Under the pieces are notes generated by a model that worked only from the letters and a program-made list of their open reading frames with translations, was not told the DNA's origin and made no database searches. Position numbers and translations under genes: made by a program. A stretch of DNA of 64,000 nucleotides from Cryptomeria japonica (Eukaryota > Streptophyta > Pinopsida > Cupressales > Cupressaceae): contig NC_081406.1 in assembly GCF_030272615.1 (NCBI RefSeq), positions 259,399,386-259,463,385 of the forward strand, read 5' to 3'. Of the stretch, positions 36,080-48,357 are shown piece after piece. Position 1 is the stretch's first letter; every line of letters starts with the position of its first letter.

Positions 36080-36801
36080 TCTTAGCTTTATTTCCTATCT
36101 ATCTTCCTTTCCATCTCTCTTCCCTATCTCTATCTCCTTACCTCTTCTTGCCTCTATCTCCCCCCTCCCCCCTCACACACACACACAATTTATTTGTCTA
36201 TATCTCTATTTTTATATTTTTGTTTCTCCTCTATCTCTCCAACCCTCTCTATTACTTGTCCATGTCACCTTCTTTATCTCTCACTCTTGCCCTTCTAGAT
36301 ATCTATCTTTGCATCTCTTGCGATCCTCTCCATCTATATCTCATTGACTCAATCTCTCTTATTTACTCCATTTATATCTCATTATCTCTATCTCTCCCTT
36401 CCACTTTTTTCTTTCTCATTCCACCTACCTCTCTCCCTCTCTCCCCATCTACATATCTCTCTACATCTCCTCGTCTCTCCCTTGTTTGCTCCCTATTTTT
36501 TACTCATCTCTCTATATCTACCTTTTTATACCTTTCTCTCCCTTTCTCTTATCATATATCTATATCTCTCCCTCTTTCTCTCTCTCCCTCTATCCCCCCT
36601 ATTTCTCTATCCCTCTCTTTCTCTCCCCCTCTCATCATCTCTATTTGTCTATCCCTACTTCTCTTTATTTTTCTCTATCTCTTTATCTATCTCTCTATAT
36701 AATCTCCCTCTCCCTCTCCCTCTCCCTCTATATCTCTTCCTCTCCATTTCCATGTCTCTCAATATCTTTATCTCTTTCTCTACCTCTCTTTATCTCTATA
36801 T

Positions 36802-36849
<48 letters not shown>

Positions 36850-36955
36850 TATATACATATCTTTTTTTATTCTCTATATATTCCTCTCCTTTCTCTTTAT
36901 CTCTCTCCTTCTCCTCCATCTCAATCTCCACCTTGATCCCCTAACTCCTTAACCC
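36080..36955 (+). repeat. Second pyrimidine-rich tract with (TA)n
   Basis: TCTC/TATCTC-rich plus strand like 33616-35294, with (AC)n at about 36172-36186 and (TA)n at about 36804-36848. It may be part of the same expanded low-complexity block, separated by the AT-rich spacer. Confidence 0.92.
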
Positions 36956-39900
36956 TCTATCACTCTTGTGGATAGTGATTGTCTTTCTAATTCAAAGCTT
37001 TTGATTCACTCATGTTTGGATCCTTGTAAATTAATGCATAGTTCATGTGAAGCTATTACTTCTCCATTAAGATTTGTGTTGCACAAACAAAATCATTTTC
37101 CAAATGGCCTACCAAATGACCTCATGCATTGCACAAATGTATAGTAAAAGTAGAATAAAAAAATTCCTAATTGACCTTCCACATCTCTTTGATGTATTCA
37201 TTGCACACCAAGGTGCAATTGCTAGTAAATAAAAAATTTAAACTATTTTAGTTGTCTTAAATTAAAAATTATGACAAAAAAATCATTTTTCATCAATAGG
37301 TCAGAAACGGTAACGAGGGAATTGATTTGCATGTTTTTTAATTATTCCTCTCGAAAAAAGTCATGCCCTCCTCTCCAAAAAATAGTCCCACCCTTTGCAG
37401 ATGACCTTCCTCACAAGAGATGAAGAAATTGTAGAGAACAGAACATGGGAAAGGACCAGGTTTGGGATGTGCACAATAATTTTCAAACCAATCTAGGTGT
37501 GTAAAATCTTCCCCTCCTTCACACATTAGGGTTTACAACAATATCTTCTATGGCTACATTTTTGGTTTGTATTCATTTTGTTGCTATCCATTCAGTCTAG
37601 TAGTTATGGAAACGTGGCCTCTTCTAGACGACAAAGCACTCATGACCTATATATACTTGAAAACCTTGAATGCTATCTCTATATGTTATCGAAACCTATG
37701 TATTTGCCTCCATGAAAGTATACAAGGTCATGTAGATATACATTTTTTATCATATATATTTTTCTAGGTAGAAAGAAAAAAAAATTGTACTAACCCTTGT
37801 TTTTACTCAAATTTAGGGACATTTTATAAAGAAATTTGCATACATAAGATAATGAATTCAAGTAGACAAAAAAATGACAACAAAATGCCAATATTATTGA
37901 TGTTCACTAAAGGAATTCAGAATACAAATTACATCAACATACTTGCTGATTCTAATAGTAGGAAAAAATCAGTCCAAACAAATGAATTTCTGATCCCATT
38001 ACCCAAAAATGATATATGTAATTGCTTTCTACAAAAATAAAAATCCAACACATCAAGGTTGTTTTGTTCAAAAATGGTGCCACAGAATAATGATTACTGA
38101 TGCAAATCATTGTCCAAATATCTGAAAGTGATCACATAAATTGTTGCCTTATTGTTTATGCAAACCTATAGTTTTAATCTCCCAAATCTGCCTAGAATTC
38201 ACTGGAATCTACTCCTTTGGTTTCCCAAACAATATGGTGATATCATTAAGTTATTTTTTTACAAGGCTCATCACTCTTCAAGGGACCATTTCTATTTAGG
38301 CTTTAGGCATACCTTTGTCTACAACAAGACCCCATGGAGACCCCCTTTTCTTCTAAAGAATTGTTTGATCTGTAATTTGTATTCTCTACTCCATGGAACT
38401 AAATTATTTTTCACTATAAATGGTATTAATATTTCCTGCCTTTACTATTCGAAGATCTTTTTGGACTGCCACCTCTTTTCTTGCTCTTTGTTTCTTATTA
38501 TTCATAATATTGTAACCATTGATTTTTTGAAGTGTTGATTTGGCCCTTTGATTGTACTTTTGAAGATACTACAAGTCTAATGGATCAGAATGCAACTTAA
38601 ATGAGTTTCACAATTGGCCAAGTAAGTGCTTATGATAACCTTTTAATTCAAAACAATTTTATTGAATATTAAGACTACTATCCGCGAAATTGTGTTAGAA
38701 AATTCTTAATGCAGAAAAAGAACTATCTATTATAGAAATAGGACTATATGCATTGCACTCCATTAAGTTTTACAGTTTTTCTTGTATGCAATGAAAATTC
38801 TCTTAGTTGTCCTAATTTGGGAGGCTGATTGTATTTTTTAATTCAATTAATTGGTAGTATCTATCAATAACCCAATCAACATAGTTATATGTAGGATACT
38901 AGACTTACCATATTTATGATCCAAACTCTTCATATATCCATGATATTTAATTTTTTTCTTACCTATTATCTGTGGTTCTTCTATTTCTTATTTAACTTGT
39001 CTCTACTTGTCCAAGACCACTTTTTTAACTTTTCTGAGAGGAGGTGAGTTTAATATTATTCTGTTTCAAAACAATTATTTTGAACCATTCATTTTGCAAA
39101 CCTAGTTGCAAAATAAATTCATTCTTGGCCTCCCCCAAAAGTAAGGGTTTACTCTAGTTTTTTTATAAAAATATATGTGATTAAATTCATGCAAAAAAGG
39201 TTTTATAACTAACCCATGCACTAGCCCTTATCTTCAACAACTTTGCATGTAAAGTTCTCTTATCTTTATGGGTCAAAATTGTCATAAAAGCATGCAAAAA
39301 AGGTTTTATAACTCATGGAAATTCATTGTAAACTACCTGGAAGCTGCCTTCAACTAATAAGGCACCCATGAGATGGCTCAAACTGCTCATGAATTGCTCT
39401 ATTTGTCTCCATTTTAGGATTAAATTGATATTGAATTAAAAATCCATCTTTTACTCTTATATTAGCCCTTGAACTAATCAAAACTCATGTATATGGTGAT
39501 CTTGCATTGTTTAGATTTTATCTCATGTCACTGATTTTGACTCTAGCTCTTAAATGATTTGTAATATGCCCTTATCAATTCAGTTGGAGTTTTATGATAT
39601 TTTAATGATATGCATGCTTTGTGTCTTGTTTTCACTGTGGCATATACTTTCTTTAAGGCTGCCTTTTTGTTGGCACTGTGCCTGATCTTTCTTAACCCTA
39701 TCTACACACCTCTTTTTTATGAATGATCTAAAGGTTGTACATAAATGCTTTCATGACCTGTGAGCTATTTTTTAATGCTTCGTTGCTGCTCTGTAACCAT
39801 GAAGAGACTACTTACAAATGATCCTTTGACTATTATTATGTTCTGAGTGTGCTCTTTGTGCTTTAGAATGCACTTTCTGCTACTCACAAGGAAAACTATC

Positions 39901-39975
39901 CAAGATTTGTGTATCTTTGTCTTTCCAAGGCTTTTTATGAGTTACAAAGGCTCTTTGTTATCATTGTTATTTTGT
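36956..39975. other. Unassigned intergenic sequence
   Basis: No domain, element end or RNA gene is recognised. The longest frame (38152-38538, plus) has no motif. A fragment near 37225-37270 (GTCTTAAATTAAAAATTA) resembles the palindrome arms. Confidence 0.4.
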
Positions 39976-40159
39976 ATTGTAAAAGATCTTATTGATACCC
40001 TATGCAAAAACATGATAATTCATTTGGAAAATCTTCATCTTTGCCCCTGTAACACTACTATAGAAATATTCATACTTGTTTGGGCATTGTTTGCAATGTG
40101 CTCAAGATATCATTGGTCTTTCATATGCTTGTGATCACTAAGATTATTGATTATCTTTT
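39976..40159 (+). repeat. 183-bp duplication, copy 1
   Basis: Matches 40422-40604 with about a dozen differences, both containing AAAACATGATAATTCATTTG and TATCATTGGTCT. The two copies are direct repeats about 446 bp apart. E2 inserted at the end of copy 2. Confidence 0.85.
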
Positions 40160-40421
40160 GTGCCCTAAGAGTCTCCGACATGCTTTATCTCAGGTTTGAC
40201 CTTTCTTACTATGTTATCGCTTTGATGGCCAATGTGACTGCAATATTTAAAGTTTACTCTATCAATCATTGTTGTTGGTCCATGGTGTGGGCTATAACTA
40301 GTATCCTCTATGCTTTTACCATTGTTTTGATTTTGAAGATCACTGCACTATGAAAAATCTTTATCAAACCTCTATTACTCTTGGTTGCTGGATTTTGGTA
40401 TTTTGATATGACTAACCTAAC

Positions 40422-40604
40422 ATTGTCAAAGATCTTATTGATACCACTATGAAAAAACATGATAATTCATTTGGAAAATCTTCATCTTTACCCCTGTAAC
40501 ACTACTATAGAAATCTTCATACTCGTTTGGGCATTGTTTGCAATGTGTTCAAGGTATCATTGGTCTGTCATATGCTTGTGATCACTGAGATTATTGATTA
40601 TCTT
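40422..40604 (+). repeat. 183-bp duplication, copy 2, cut by E2
   Basis: Direct repeat of 39976-40159. Similarity ends where the E2 LTR starts, although the two sequences reach matching points (ATTGATTATCTTT) at that boundary. Confidence 0.85.
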
Positions 40605-41831
40605 TGTTGGCCATTTGGAGGAATTGATTATGTGTTGCATTGATGTTTTGTCATTGATGTCAACACTAGCTATTTTGGATTCTTTACCGACACCCTTTTG
40701 GTCCTAGTAGGTTGAGTGTTTTTTGGTTGGTTTGGATCCAACATGATCCGGTATGCTCCAGTATGATTTGGTTATGGAATTGGCTTACTCATGTTCATAT
40801 TCAGTCAGTTGGTTTTGGTTTGGTGATTGGATGCTATCTTGTTTGCTTGGAAGCTTGGTTTGTCGTTTCGACAAGTGTTTCATCAGCAAAGCTTTGATGA
40901 AGATCTTTGATGAATTGCATAAGTGGTGTTGATGCAGCTTCTGGTATGGATTTGGGATGCTGATGGTGATCATGTTTGAGAGTTGGCAGATTGAGATCAT
41001 TTCTTTAGCATGTGGACATATATTGGGTCTCAGTGTTATCTAGGTTATGGACCAGCTTAATGTAACATGTGGATTGGACCTCTCTATGTGTTTCCAGGAT
41101 GTCTTATGAGTTGGATATTATTTATTTGGTCTAAGGCCAACATGTTTTGTAATTATGTAATTGGTTTATTGTCTGTTGGCCAACCTGATTGTTTATGGTC
41201 GAGGGTTTGTATGTATATGATGTAAGATTTCATTGTAGATCATGGTCAATAGACTGGGATATGGATATGTAATGTGTGAATAATGTAATATCATTCAGGC
41301 AGAGGATTTGGTTGATCATTGGAGATCGAATTGGATTTATGTAAGAGGATTTAGTCCTCCGGTATTGAGCTCAACCGGAACTGTACATAGGCATAGGAGA
41401 TGCTATCTTTGCAGTTCATTCATTCTTCCAGATTGTAGTATGGATCTCTATGTAGTCAGTGAGACTCCTTTTGTGATGAGCAATGCGCTCTAGGTTGTTG
41501 GCTTTCCTACAAGTACAAACCTCTTAATTGTAATTCACATACTTACTGTAAAAAGTATTATCTGACTGTGGATAGGTTTCCTACCATGGTTTTTCCCTTT
41601 ACCGGGTTTTCCATGTATAGTTCTTGATGTCCTGTGGATGGTATTTATTCTCCTATTATTTTTTATGCTTAATTGGTTTAACTGCTATTATGGTATTTAG
41701 TTTAAGCATTTCGATATTAATGTTTTGGGTTCTGGTATTAAAGTTTTAATTGCTAATTTCTTTGATACTCTATCACAAATGATTCCCCTCCCCCCTCTCA
41801 GTTGTCTTCCGATTATTTGAACTGTCTAACA
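40605..41831 (+). repeat. E2 5' LTR
   Basis: 1227 bp, starting TGTTGGCCATTTGGAGG and ending GTCTAACA. Its first ~196 bp match 56907-57102 closely. It shares the landmarks of the other copia LTRs here, including TCATTGATGTCAACACTAGC and CCCCTCTCAGTTGTC near the end. Confidence 0.9.
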
Positions 41832-41833
41832 AT

Positions 41834-41845
41834 TGGTATAAGAGC
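41834..41845 (+). other. E2 primer-binding site, one mismatch
   Basis: TGGTATAAGAGC differs by one base (A for C) from the usual initiator tRNA-Met site. It lies two bases after the LTR end. Confidence 0.8.
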
Positions 41846-41889
41846 TCTGGTCCTCTCTGCAGAAAGCTTAACCACTTGAGGAAGATCCT

Positions 41890-42472
41890 ATGGTGAATAA
41901 CAGTTCAAGTTCATCTAGTTCATCTGGAGCTATCTTTCGGAGAGATATTCCTAGGCTCGATGGAACAAATTACACAGTATGGAAGATTTAGATGGAGACT
42001 CATCTGAGATGTCTCAGTAAGGAGATTTGGGAGATCACACAGAATGGTGTTACACCTCATAATCCGGCATCTAGAAATCCTCCTCTGACAAACTTGGATA
42101 AGGAGCTTGAGAATGATTGTAGAACAATAAAAGCCCTATTGTGCGCACTTTATGATTAGCAAATAATGGGATTAACGGACAAATCATCTGGAAAGGCTAT
42201 ATGGGATAAGTTGGAGACTCTTAATGAAGGTGACCCTACTATAAATATTGCTAAACTTGATGGTTACTGGGTGAGATATGAAAACCTGAAGATGGAAGAA
42301 GATGAAAGGATTACCGCATTCATGGAAAAGGTAAATGAGATTGTTATGGTGGAACTCTGAGCGAAGATGAAATTGTTTCTAAAGTTCTGAGAGCCCTACC
42401 ACTATCTTACAAGATGAAGGCTACTGCAATTAATGAATTGAGAACAATGGCTAATACTTCTGTCAACAGAGA
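41890..42472 (+). pseudogene. E2 gag, N-terminal part
   Basis: ATG at 41890 opens a copia gag: a Ser run, then LDGTNYTVWKI, the N-terminal DUF4219/UBN2-type signature, later KAIWDKLETLNEGD and KMEEDERITAFMEKVNEI. In-frame stops follow KI and LYD, and the frame is lost near 42350. The alignment with E3 and E4 gag then continues to 42472, where E2a is inserted. Confidence 0.85.
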
Positions 42473-43909
42473 TGATGGTATGATGAAAGATTAAGTATCT
42501 GGTAGAATACTAAGAGGACGGGGGGGTGAATTAATATACTGAAAAACTGATACAAAGTGCCCAAACTCAAATTTTTATTCAATCACACAAAGTAAACTTA
42601 TCACAGTGAAGATCAATATTCACAAGAATACTTGACATCAACCAGTTTGACTGTTAAGACAACTTTAACAGTAAACAACTTCAATCTTTATGAAAATCAA
42701 CAATGCTTAAACATATCTCAACATATTCATCTCTCAAATGCTTCTAGATATCATGCTTTATCAGAAATTAATCTAATCAACATATAAGATCACAACCACA
42801 AAAGCATTCACCACTTGACACACAAGTTTATACGTGAAAAACCCAAATAGGTAAAAACCACGGTGAGATGGGACTCACAAAGATAGCTATCTAAACTCTT
42901 CTGAAGTTCACCCTGTTAGGAGCCCAGCCTGTTAAAGCTTTACAATAAGTCATGTTAAGAACTAATTCCTCTTTAGGAATCACCCGGTTAAGGGATTTAT
43001 AAATATGCCTCGATGAAAAGCACAATACGATGTTAGGAGTAACCTCGCTGGAGGATTTAAGAATCCAAGTTAATGGACCACCTTGTTAGAGGATTTAATG
43101 AGTAACCAAGGTTGTTAGAGCTTACCCAGTTAAGGGATTTCACTTTTGTTGTAATTGTTAGAAAACAACAAGTTTTGTTGATTTGTCTGAATAGCACTAC
43201 ATTTGCTTGATCAAATCATTCTATAACCTTCAATCTGCCTTTACTCAAAGTACAAATCCATTCATCGGTTAGGCAAATACACACTCACAGGTTTCTGCCA
43301 ATCTTGCCAACTTTGCCAACTCTTTCTACAAACAACTTCATCGACCTTAAATACAAAAACAATTAGGTCGGCAACACAACAAAAACCTAATTCTCATCAT
43401 CGATATTACAAACAAGTCAGTACAATCTTGACCATTAGAAATCATAACAATCTCTTCACATTCTTCAAGAAAATTCCAACCGCTTCATCAAACTATGTAA
43501 CTCATCATGTGCTATGCATTAGATGCAATCCACTTTGCTCCTTTCCAAGAAATCAAACAAATGCACCAAATCAATTTGTTCTTATCCTCATACAATGATC
43601 ACACATGTCTCCATCATTTCTGCTCACCAGATAATAAACCAACAAACTTGATTGGTTAGGGTTTATCAATAGGTAGGGTTTACCAGTTACATTGCATAGA
43701 AAGTTTTAACCCTTTACACCGGTTTACCAGTTTAACTCACAAACTTGACATACCGGTTTACAACATCTTCCACAAAGTTTAACACACCGGTTACAAGACA
43801 AAAGCAATAACAACAATAACATCAGCAATATCATGAATACCATTATACCGGTACAATTGACATCAATGACAACATATCATTAATGCAATCCATATGCAAA
43901 ATGCCAACA
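42473..43909 (-). repeat. E2a 3' LTR
   Basis: About 1437 bp. On the minus strand it begins TGTTGGCATTTTGC at 43909, just after the purine tract, and ends CATACCATCA at 42473. It shares family words with the other LTRs (TTGTCATTGATGTCAA, ACCGGT, the C-rich run near its end). Confidence 0.75.
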
Positions 43910-43921
43910 ATCTCCCCCTTT
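43910..43921 (-). other. E2a polypurine tract
   Basis: AAAGGGGGAGAT on the minus strand, directly before the 3' LTR. It is the same tract as in E2, E3 and E4 and would prime plus-strand DNA synthesis. Confidence 0.8.
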
Positions 43922-44260
43922 GGCATTGATGGCAATACAAATATCAATGCCTCTAACTATTGTTGTGATTGGTGAATAGGAATCTTGGTTTACATTACCA
44001 AGTATTCATCTTGCTCTGTCGGTCTGCAACTTGCCACTGGTTTCCCTAATCAGACACATAATTCTTCTCCTCAATCACATAATTCTTCTCCCCCTTTGAC
44101 AACAATGCCAAAGTGAAAGTAAAACCATGTAATTCTTCTCTCAATGTGCATCAACAACATACTACAACTTGATGCTCCCCTTATGGAATATATCCACTTC
44201 TTCATCAATTCATGTAAGATTCTACAAGTAATTCAGGGACTGATGCAATCAACACCATGC

Positions 44261-44740
44261 TCAACTAACTTCATGAAGAGGGACAACCCCCAATTGACTT
44301 CTAAGATAATCAAAAGTGGTTTTAGGCAGAGGTTTGGTAAAGATATTTGCAAGTTGCTCCTTGGTAGAAACATGCTCCAAGATAACATCTTTACATTGAA
44401 CCTTTTCCCTCAAGAAGTGATACTTCAACTCAATGTGCTTTATCCTTGCATGCAAAAAAGGATTTTTAGATATGTTTATTGCACTTGTATTATCACATAG
44501 AATCTTTATAGGTTTTGATATTTTCATCATAAAACCTTCCAAAATATGCCTCATCCAAATAGCTTGTGTGCAATTCATGTAAGCTGCTACATACTCAGTT
44601 TCAACAATAGATATTGAAGTACAACTCTGCTTTTTACTACTCCATGAAACTAACCTTCCTGCTAGAAAGAATGCTCCACTGGTAGTACTCCTTCGGTCAT
44701 CAATATTTCTTGCCCAATCAGCATTTGTGTATGCCTTCAA
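44261..44740 (-). pseudogene. E2a RNase H
   Basis: An open stretch of 159 codons with the copia RNase H pattern: YTNADWARNIDDRRSTTSG, SWSSKKQSCTSISIVETEY, ILCDNTSAINISKNPF, and the end motif IFTKPLP. It follows the reverse transcriptase but in a separate open segment, so at least one stop or frameshift lies between. Confidence 0.88.
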
Positions 44741-44925
44741 GTCAAAATTTTCACCATATGGATACCATAACCATAGTCAATAGTACCTTTCAAATATCTA
44801 AAAATTCTCTTTATTGCCATCAGATGTGCTTCCTTTGGATTCTTCTAAAATCTAGCAACAATACCAACTTCATGGGCAATATCTGGTCGACTGTGAATAA
44901 CATAGTGTAATTTTCCAATCATTGA

Positions 44926-46031
44926 TCAGTATTCCTTTTCATCTACAAAATTAGATGCATCATCCTTGGACAACTTACAGCCTGTAACCATTGGGGTTCC
45001 AACTGGTTTACAGTCACTCATACCAAAAGTTTTCAACACCTCTTTCACATATTTGGATTGAGTAATGAAAATACCATTCTTCATTTGTTGTATCTGTAAG
45101 CCTATGAAAAATTGTATTTCCCCTACTAATGACATCTTAAACTCATTCTTCATTTCATCTGCAAAACTATTTCTCATGTCATCATTTCCTCCAAATATAA
45201 TGTCATCAACAAATACTTCACTAACCAGTATTTCATCTCCTTCAGACTTGAGATAAATGTTGTTGTCATCACTAGTTCTAGCAAAGCCTATCTTCATCAG
45301 ATGTGTATGAAGCCATTCATACCATGCTCTGGGTGCCTGCTTTAATCCATACAAAGCTTTATGCAACTTGCATACCATGTCTTCCTTATCTGTCAAAGCA
45401 TAACCATCAAGTTTCTCTCTTCCTCCAATATCCCATTCAAAAATGTAGACTTAACATCCATCTGATATACCTTGAACTTCTTATGATCTGCAAATGCAAG
45501 TAATTTTCTGACACCTTCCAATCTTGCTACTGGTGCAAAAGTTTCTACATAATCTTCTCCTTCTTCTTGTGCATAACCTTTGTAGACTAATCTTGCCTTG
45601 TTGCGAACTACAACACCATCTTCATTTAACTTGTTTTTGAACACCCATTTAGTACCTATAACATTCTTGTTTACCGATCGGGGTACCAGGGTCCAAGTGT
45701 TTCTCTTCTCAATTTGATCCAATTCCTCCTCCATAGCTTTAACCCAATGATCATCACCAAATGCCTCTTTAGCACTTCTAGGCTCAAAGGTGGAGATCAT
45801 CCAAGAGTTCTCTCTTATTCTCCTTCTAGTTAGTACTCCAACATCCTTATCCCCAATAATGTGTTCAGGACTGTGATTTAGTCTCACATACCTAGGTATA
45901 ACATGATCATTCTCTTTAGGTTTAGCTTCTTCAATGTCATCTTCTTTTGAGTTTATTTGTTCCGGTTGAACAAGTACATCAAGATTTGCTTTACTGGTTT
46001 CTATCTTAACAGTTTTAGGTTCCAAAAGCAA
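44926..46031 (-). pseudogene. E2a reverse transcriptase
   Basis: Two overlapping open segments: 45393-46031 with [33 protein letters not shown] and [12 protein letters not shown], and 44926-45396 with [16 protein letters not shown] and the catalytic FVDDIIFGG, then FFIGLQIQQ and GTPMVTGCKLSKDD. The junction near 45395 is a frameshift in the fingers/palm region, so no intact protein can be made. Confidence 0.9.
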
Positions 46032-46129
46032 AATGCAAGGATCTTAATCCTTTTTGTCTGAACTTGTTCCTTCTGCAACTTCAAGACATTCATCTACATG
46101 AACATCAGTACTCTCAACAATTCTTTATG

Positions 46130-46765
46130 TCCGGTTGTTGAAGCATTTATAGGCATTACTCTTGGTGGAGTAGCCAAGAAATATGCCTTCATCACTCTTA
46201 GCTTCAAAATTGCTTATGTAATCACCTCTCTTAATAAAACATTTGCTTCCAAATATCATAAAATAGCTAACATCGGGTGATCTCCCATACCAGTTTCATA
46301 AGGGGTTTTATCCTTACCTTTTTTCATCAGAACCCAGTTCATTATGTAGACCGCTATACTTACAGCTTGTCTCCAAAATGTTTTTGCCACACCTCCTTGT
46401 ATCAACATTGTCCTAGCCGCTTCAACCACTGTCCAGTTGTTTCTTTCTGCTATACCATTCTTTTGTGGTGTCCTTGGTGTAGAAAGTTGTCGCTTGATAC
46501 CATTCTCATCATAGTACTTAGTGAATTCCACATAAGTAAATTCACCACCTTGATTTGTTCTCAAACATTTTATCTTTTTTCCACTCTCTTTTTCAGCTAA
46601 GGCTTTGAATGCCTTGAATTTACCAAAAGCTTCATGCTTATCCTTCAAGAATGTGACCCACATCATCCTTGAGCAATCATCAGTAAAGATAATGAAATAT
46701 TTATCACCTTGAATGCTTCTTTTTCTTATTGCTCCACATAGATCTGTATGAACCAAATCTAACAA
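46130..46765 (-). pseudogene. E2a integrase core, second catalytic Asp replaced
   Basis: The 170-codon core at 46256-46765 has LVHTDLCGAI with the first Asp, FIIFTDDCSRMMWVTFLKDK, KCLRTNQGGEFT where Asn (46553-46555) stands at the expected second Asp, and QKNGIAERNN with the Glu. Copia integrases use a D,D,E triad to join LTR ends to target DNA. Downstream sequence to about 46130 continues the C-terminal part in broken form. Confidence 0.85.
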
Positions 46766-47013
46766 GTTCTCTGCTGAGAAGGACTTGCTCTTGAAATTTG
46801 AAGAAGTCGTATTTCCTAACTAACATTCTTTACAAAGAGCATTAACCAGTTTGTCTAGGTGAGGTAGACCTCTTACTGTCTTAGACTTGCTTACTTTAAT
46901 AATATTGTCAAAATTATATGACAAAATCTCCTATGCCAAAGCCAGCTATCATCTATCATTGCAATCAAACAATTGCTAACTTTAGGATTAAGATGAAATA
47001 GATTACCTTTGGT

Positions 47014-47334
47014 CTATTTACCGGTTGCAATCAATTCACTTTTGTTGTCAAAGATTTTACACATACCATTTCTAAACTCCAGTGGGTATCCTTTCTCATT
47101 AAGTTGTGCCACACTCAGAAGATTGTGCTTTAGGCCTTCAACCCAATAGACATCGTCAGCACTGCTCTTCCCATTAAGAGAAATAACTCCCTTGCCTTTA
47201 ACCATACAGGGTGAGTCATTGCCAAATCTAACAACATCACCATCAAATTCCTTTAGGGAAAGAAATTTGCTCCAATCACTGGTCATGTGATGTGAACAAC
47301 CACTATGAATGATCCAATCATCAGAGTTATCCAT
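47014..47334 (-). pseudogene. E2a protease and start of integrase zinc region; catalytic Asp is His
   Basis: Open segment of 106 codons. DDWIIHSGCSHHMTSD is the copia protease active-site region with His (47305-47307) where the family has the catalytic Asp. GLKHNLLSVAQL is the conserved distal motif. The protease would be inactive. Confidence 0.88.
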
Positions 47335-47479
47335 TATGGATACTAGTGCCCTCTAATCTGATATTTCTTCCTTAATAGCTAAAAACACAATATCTTCACT
47401 AGCATCATCATCAGATTCTTCATCAATAATACCACTGTCAATAGCTACAAGACAATCTCTCTTGCCTTTACCCTTATAC

Positions 47480-48356
47480 TTCGTAAATTTGTCTTTTTTG
47501 TACTCATTTTCACCATTAGGGTAATTAGCTACTATATGGCCAATTTTGTTGCATGCAAAACATTTTAAAGGTAGCTTACCTTTATATTTACCAGTGCCTC
47601 TAGGAAGTCATTTTGCCAATAATGCTTCTAGTTCCATTAAGTTGTCTTCATCATCACCATCTCTGCTGGATCTAGATTCATAGCTATGGCTAGCATCTTT
47701 ACTTCTTCTCACAGATGGGTTAGAGAAGAAGCTTTGAATGCAAATTCTGATCTCTGTACACTACCATCATAGCCATTTAGTTCAAAAGCAGTAAGTTTTC
47801 CAATAATAGAGTCAAGAGATACCTTAGATTTGTTAATGGACTTCAGCTCCTGAATAGCTACAACTCAGATAGCATTGACCAATAGTAGGGTTCTCAGTAC
47901 CTTACTGATCACTGTGGCATCTTCCACTTTTCCTCCTGCACTCTTTATCTCTCCAACTATCTCTTTTATCCTTTGACCATACTGCTAGATATTCTCACCT
48001 TCAGACATTCTCATATCATCAAACTTTCCTCTTAGACTCTCTTCTTTAGCAATCTTGACATGTTCATCACCGCTATAAATATCTTCTAGTTTCTTCCATA
48101 CTTCATATGCAGTTTCAAGACCATGAACATCTATATATTCAACATCAGATAGGGAACTAATAATAGCCTCTAATGCTGGATGATTTTCTTGTTGTTCTTT
48201 CTTTTGATCATCAGTTAGGGTTCGAGTAGGTGTAATATACTTAGTTTCTATATGATCCCAATACTGACTACCAAGACTCTTCATGTAAATTTTCATTCTA
48301 TTGCTCCATATTTTATAGTTATCTTTGTTGAACTTCAGACCTTCTTTCTTCATCAT
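47480..48356 (-). pseudogene. E2a gag
   Basis: MMKKEGLKFNKDNYKIWSNR starts at 48356, followed by a UBN2-type gag (EAIISSLSDVEYIDVHGLETAYEVWKKLEDIY) open to 47985. The remainder is interrupted by stops. A zinc knuckle near 47550 reads CFACNKIGHIVANY, with Tyr (47521-47523) at the fourth ligand. Gag would package element RNA. The first codon lies next to the element's right edge. Confidence 0.85.
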
Positions 48357-48357
48357 G

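Larger units (their letters stand above)
42473..48357 (-). mobile_element. E2a: copia element, opposite orientation, lacking its 5' LTR
   Basis: Inserted in E2 gag. At the left it starts with its own 3' LTR (42473-43909). RNase H, reverse transcriptase, integrase, protease and gag follow in reverse. At the right it ends at 48357, one base before its own gag ATG, without leader, primer site or 5' LTR. AGAGA is present on both sides (42468-42472 and 48358-48362), and the E2 gag alignment resumes directly. This is a clean junction despite the missing LTR. Confidence 0.85.

Noticed and set aside
40712-41493. Short frames in the E2 5' LTR
   Set aside because: They lie wholly inside LTR sequence homologous to non-coding LTRs elsewhere in the window.
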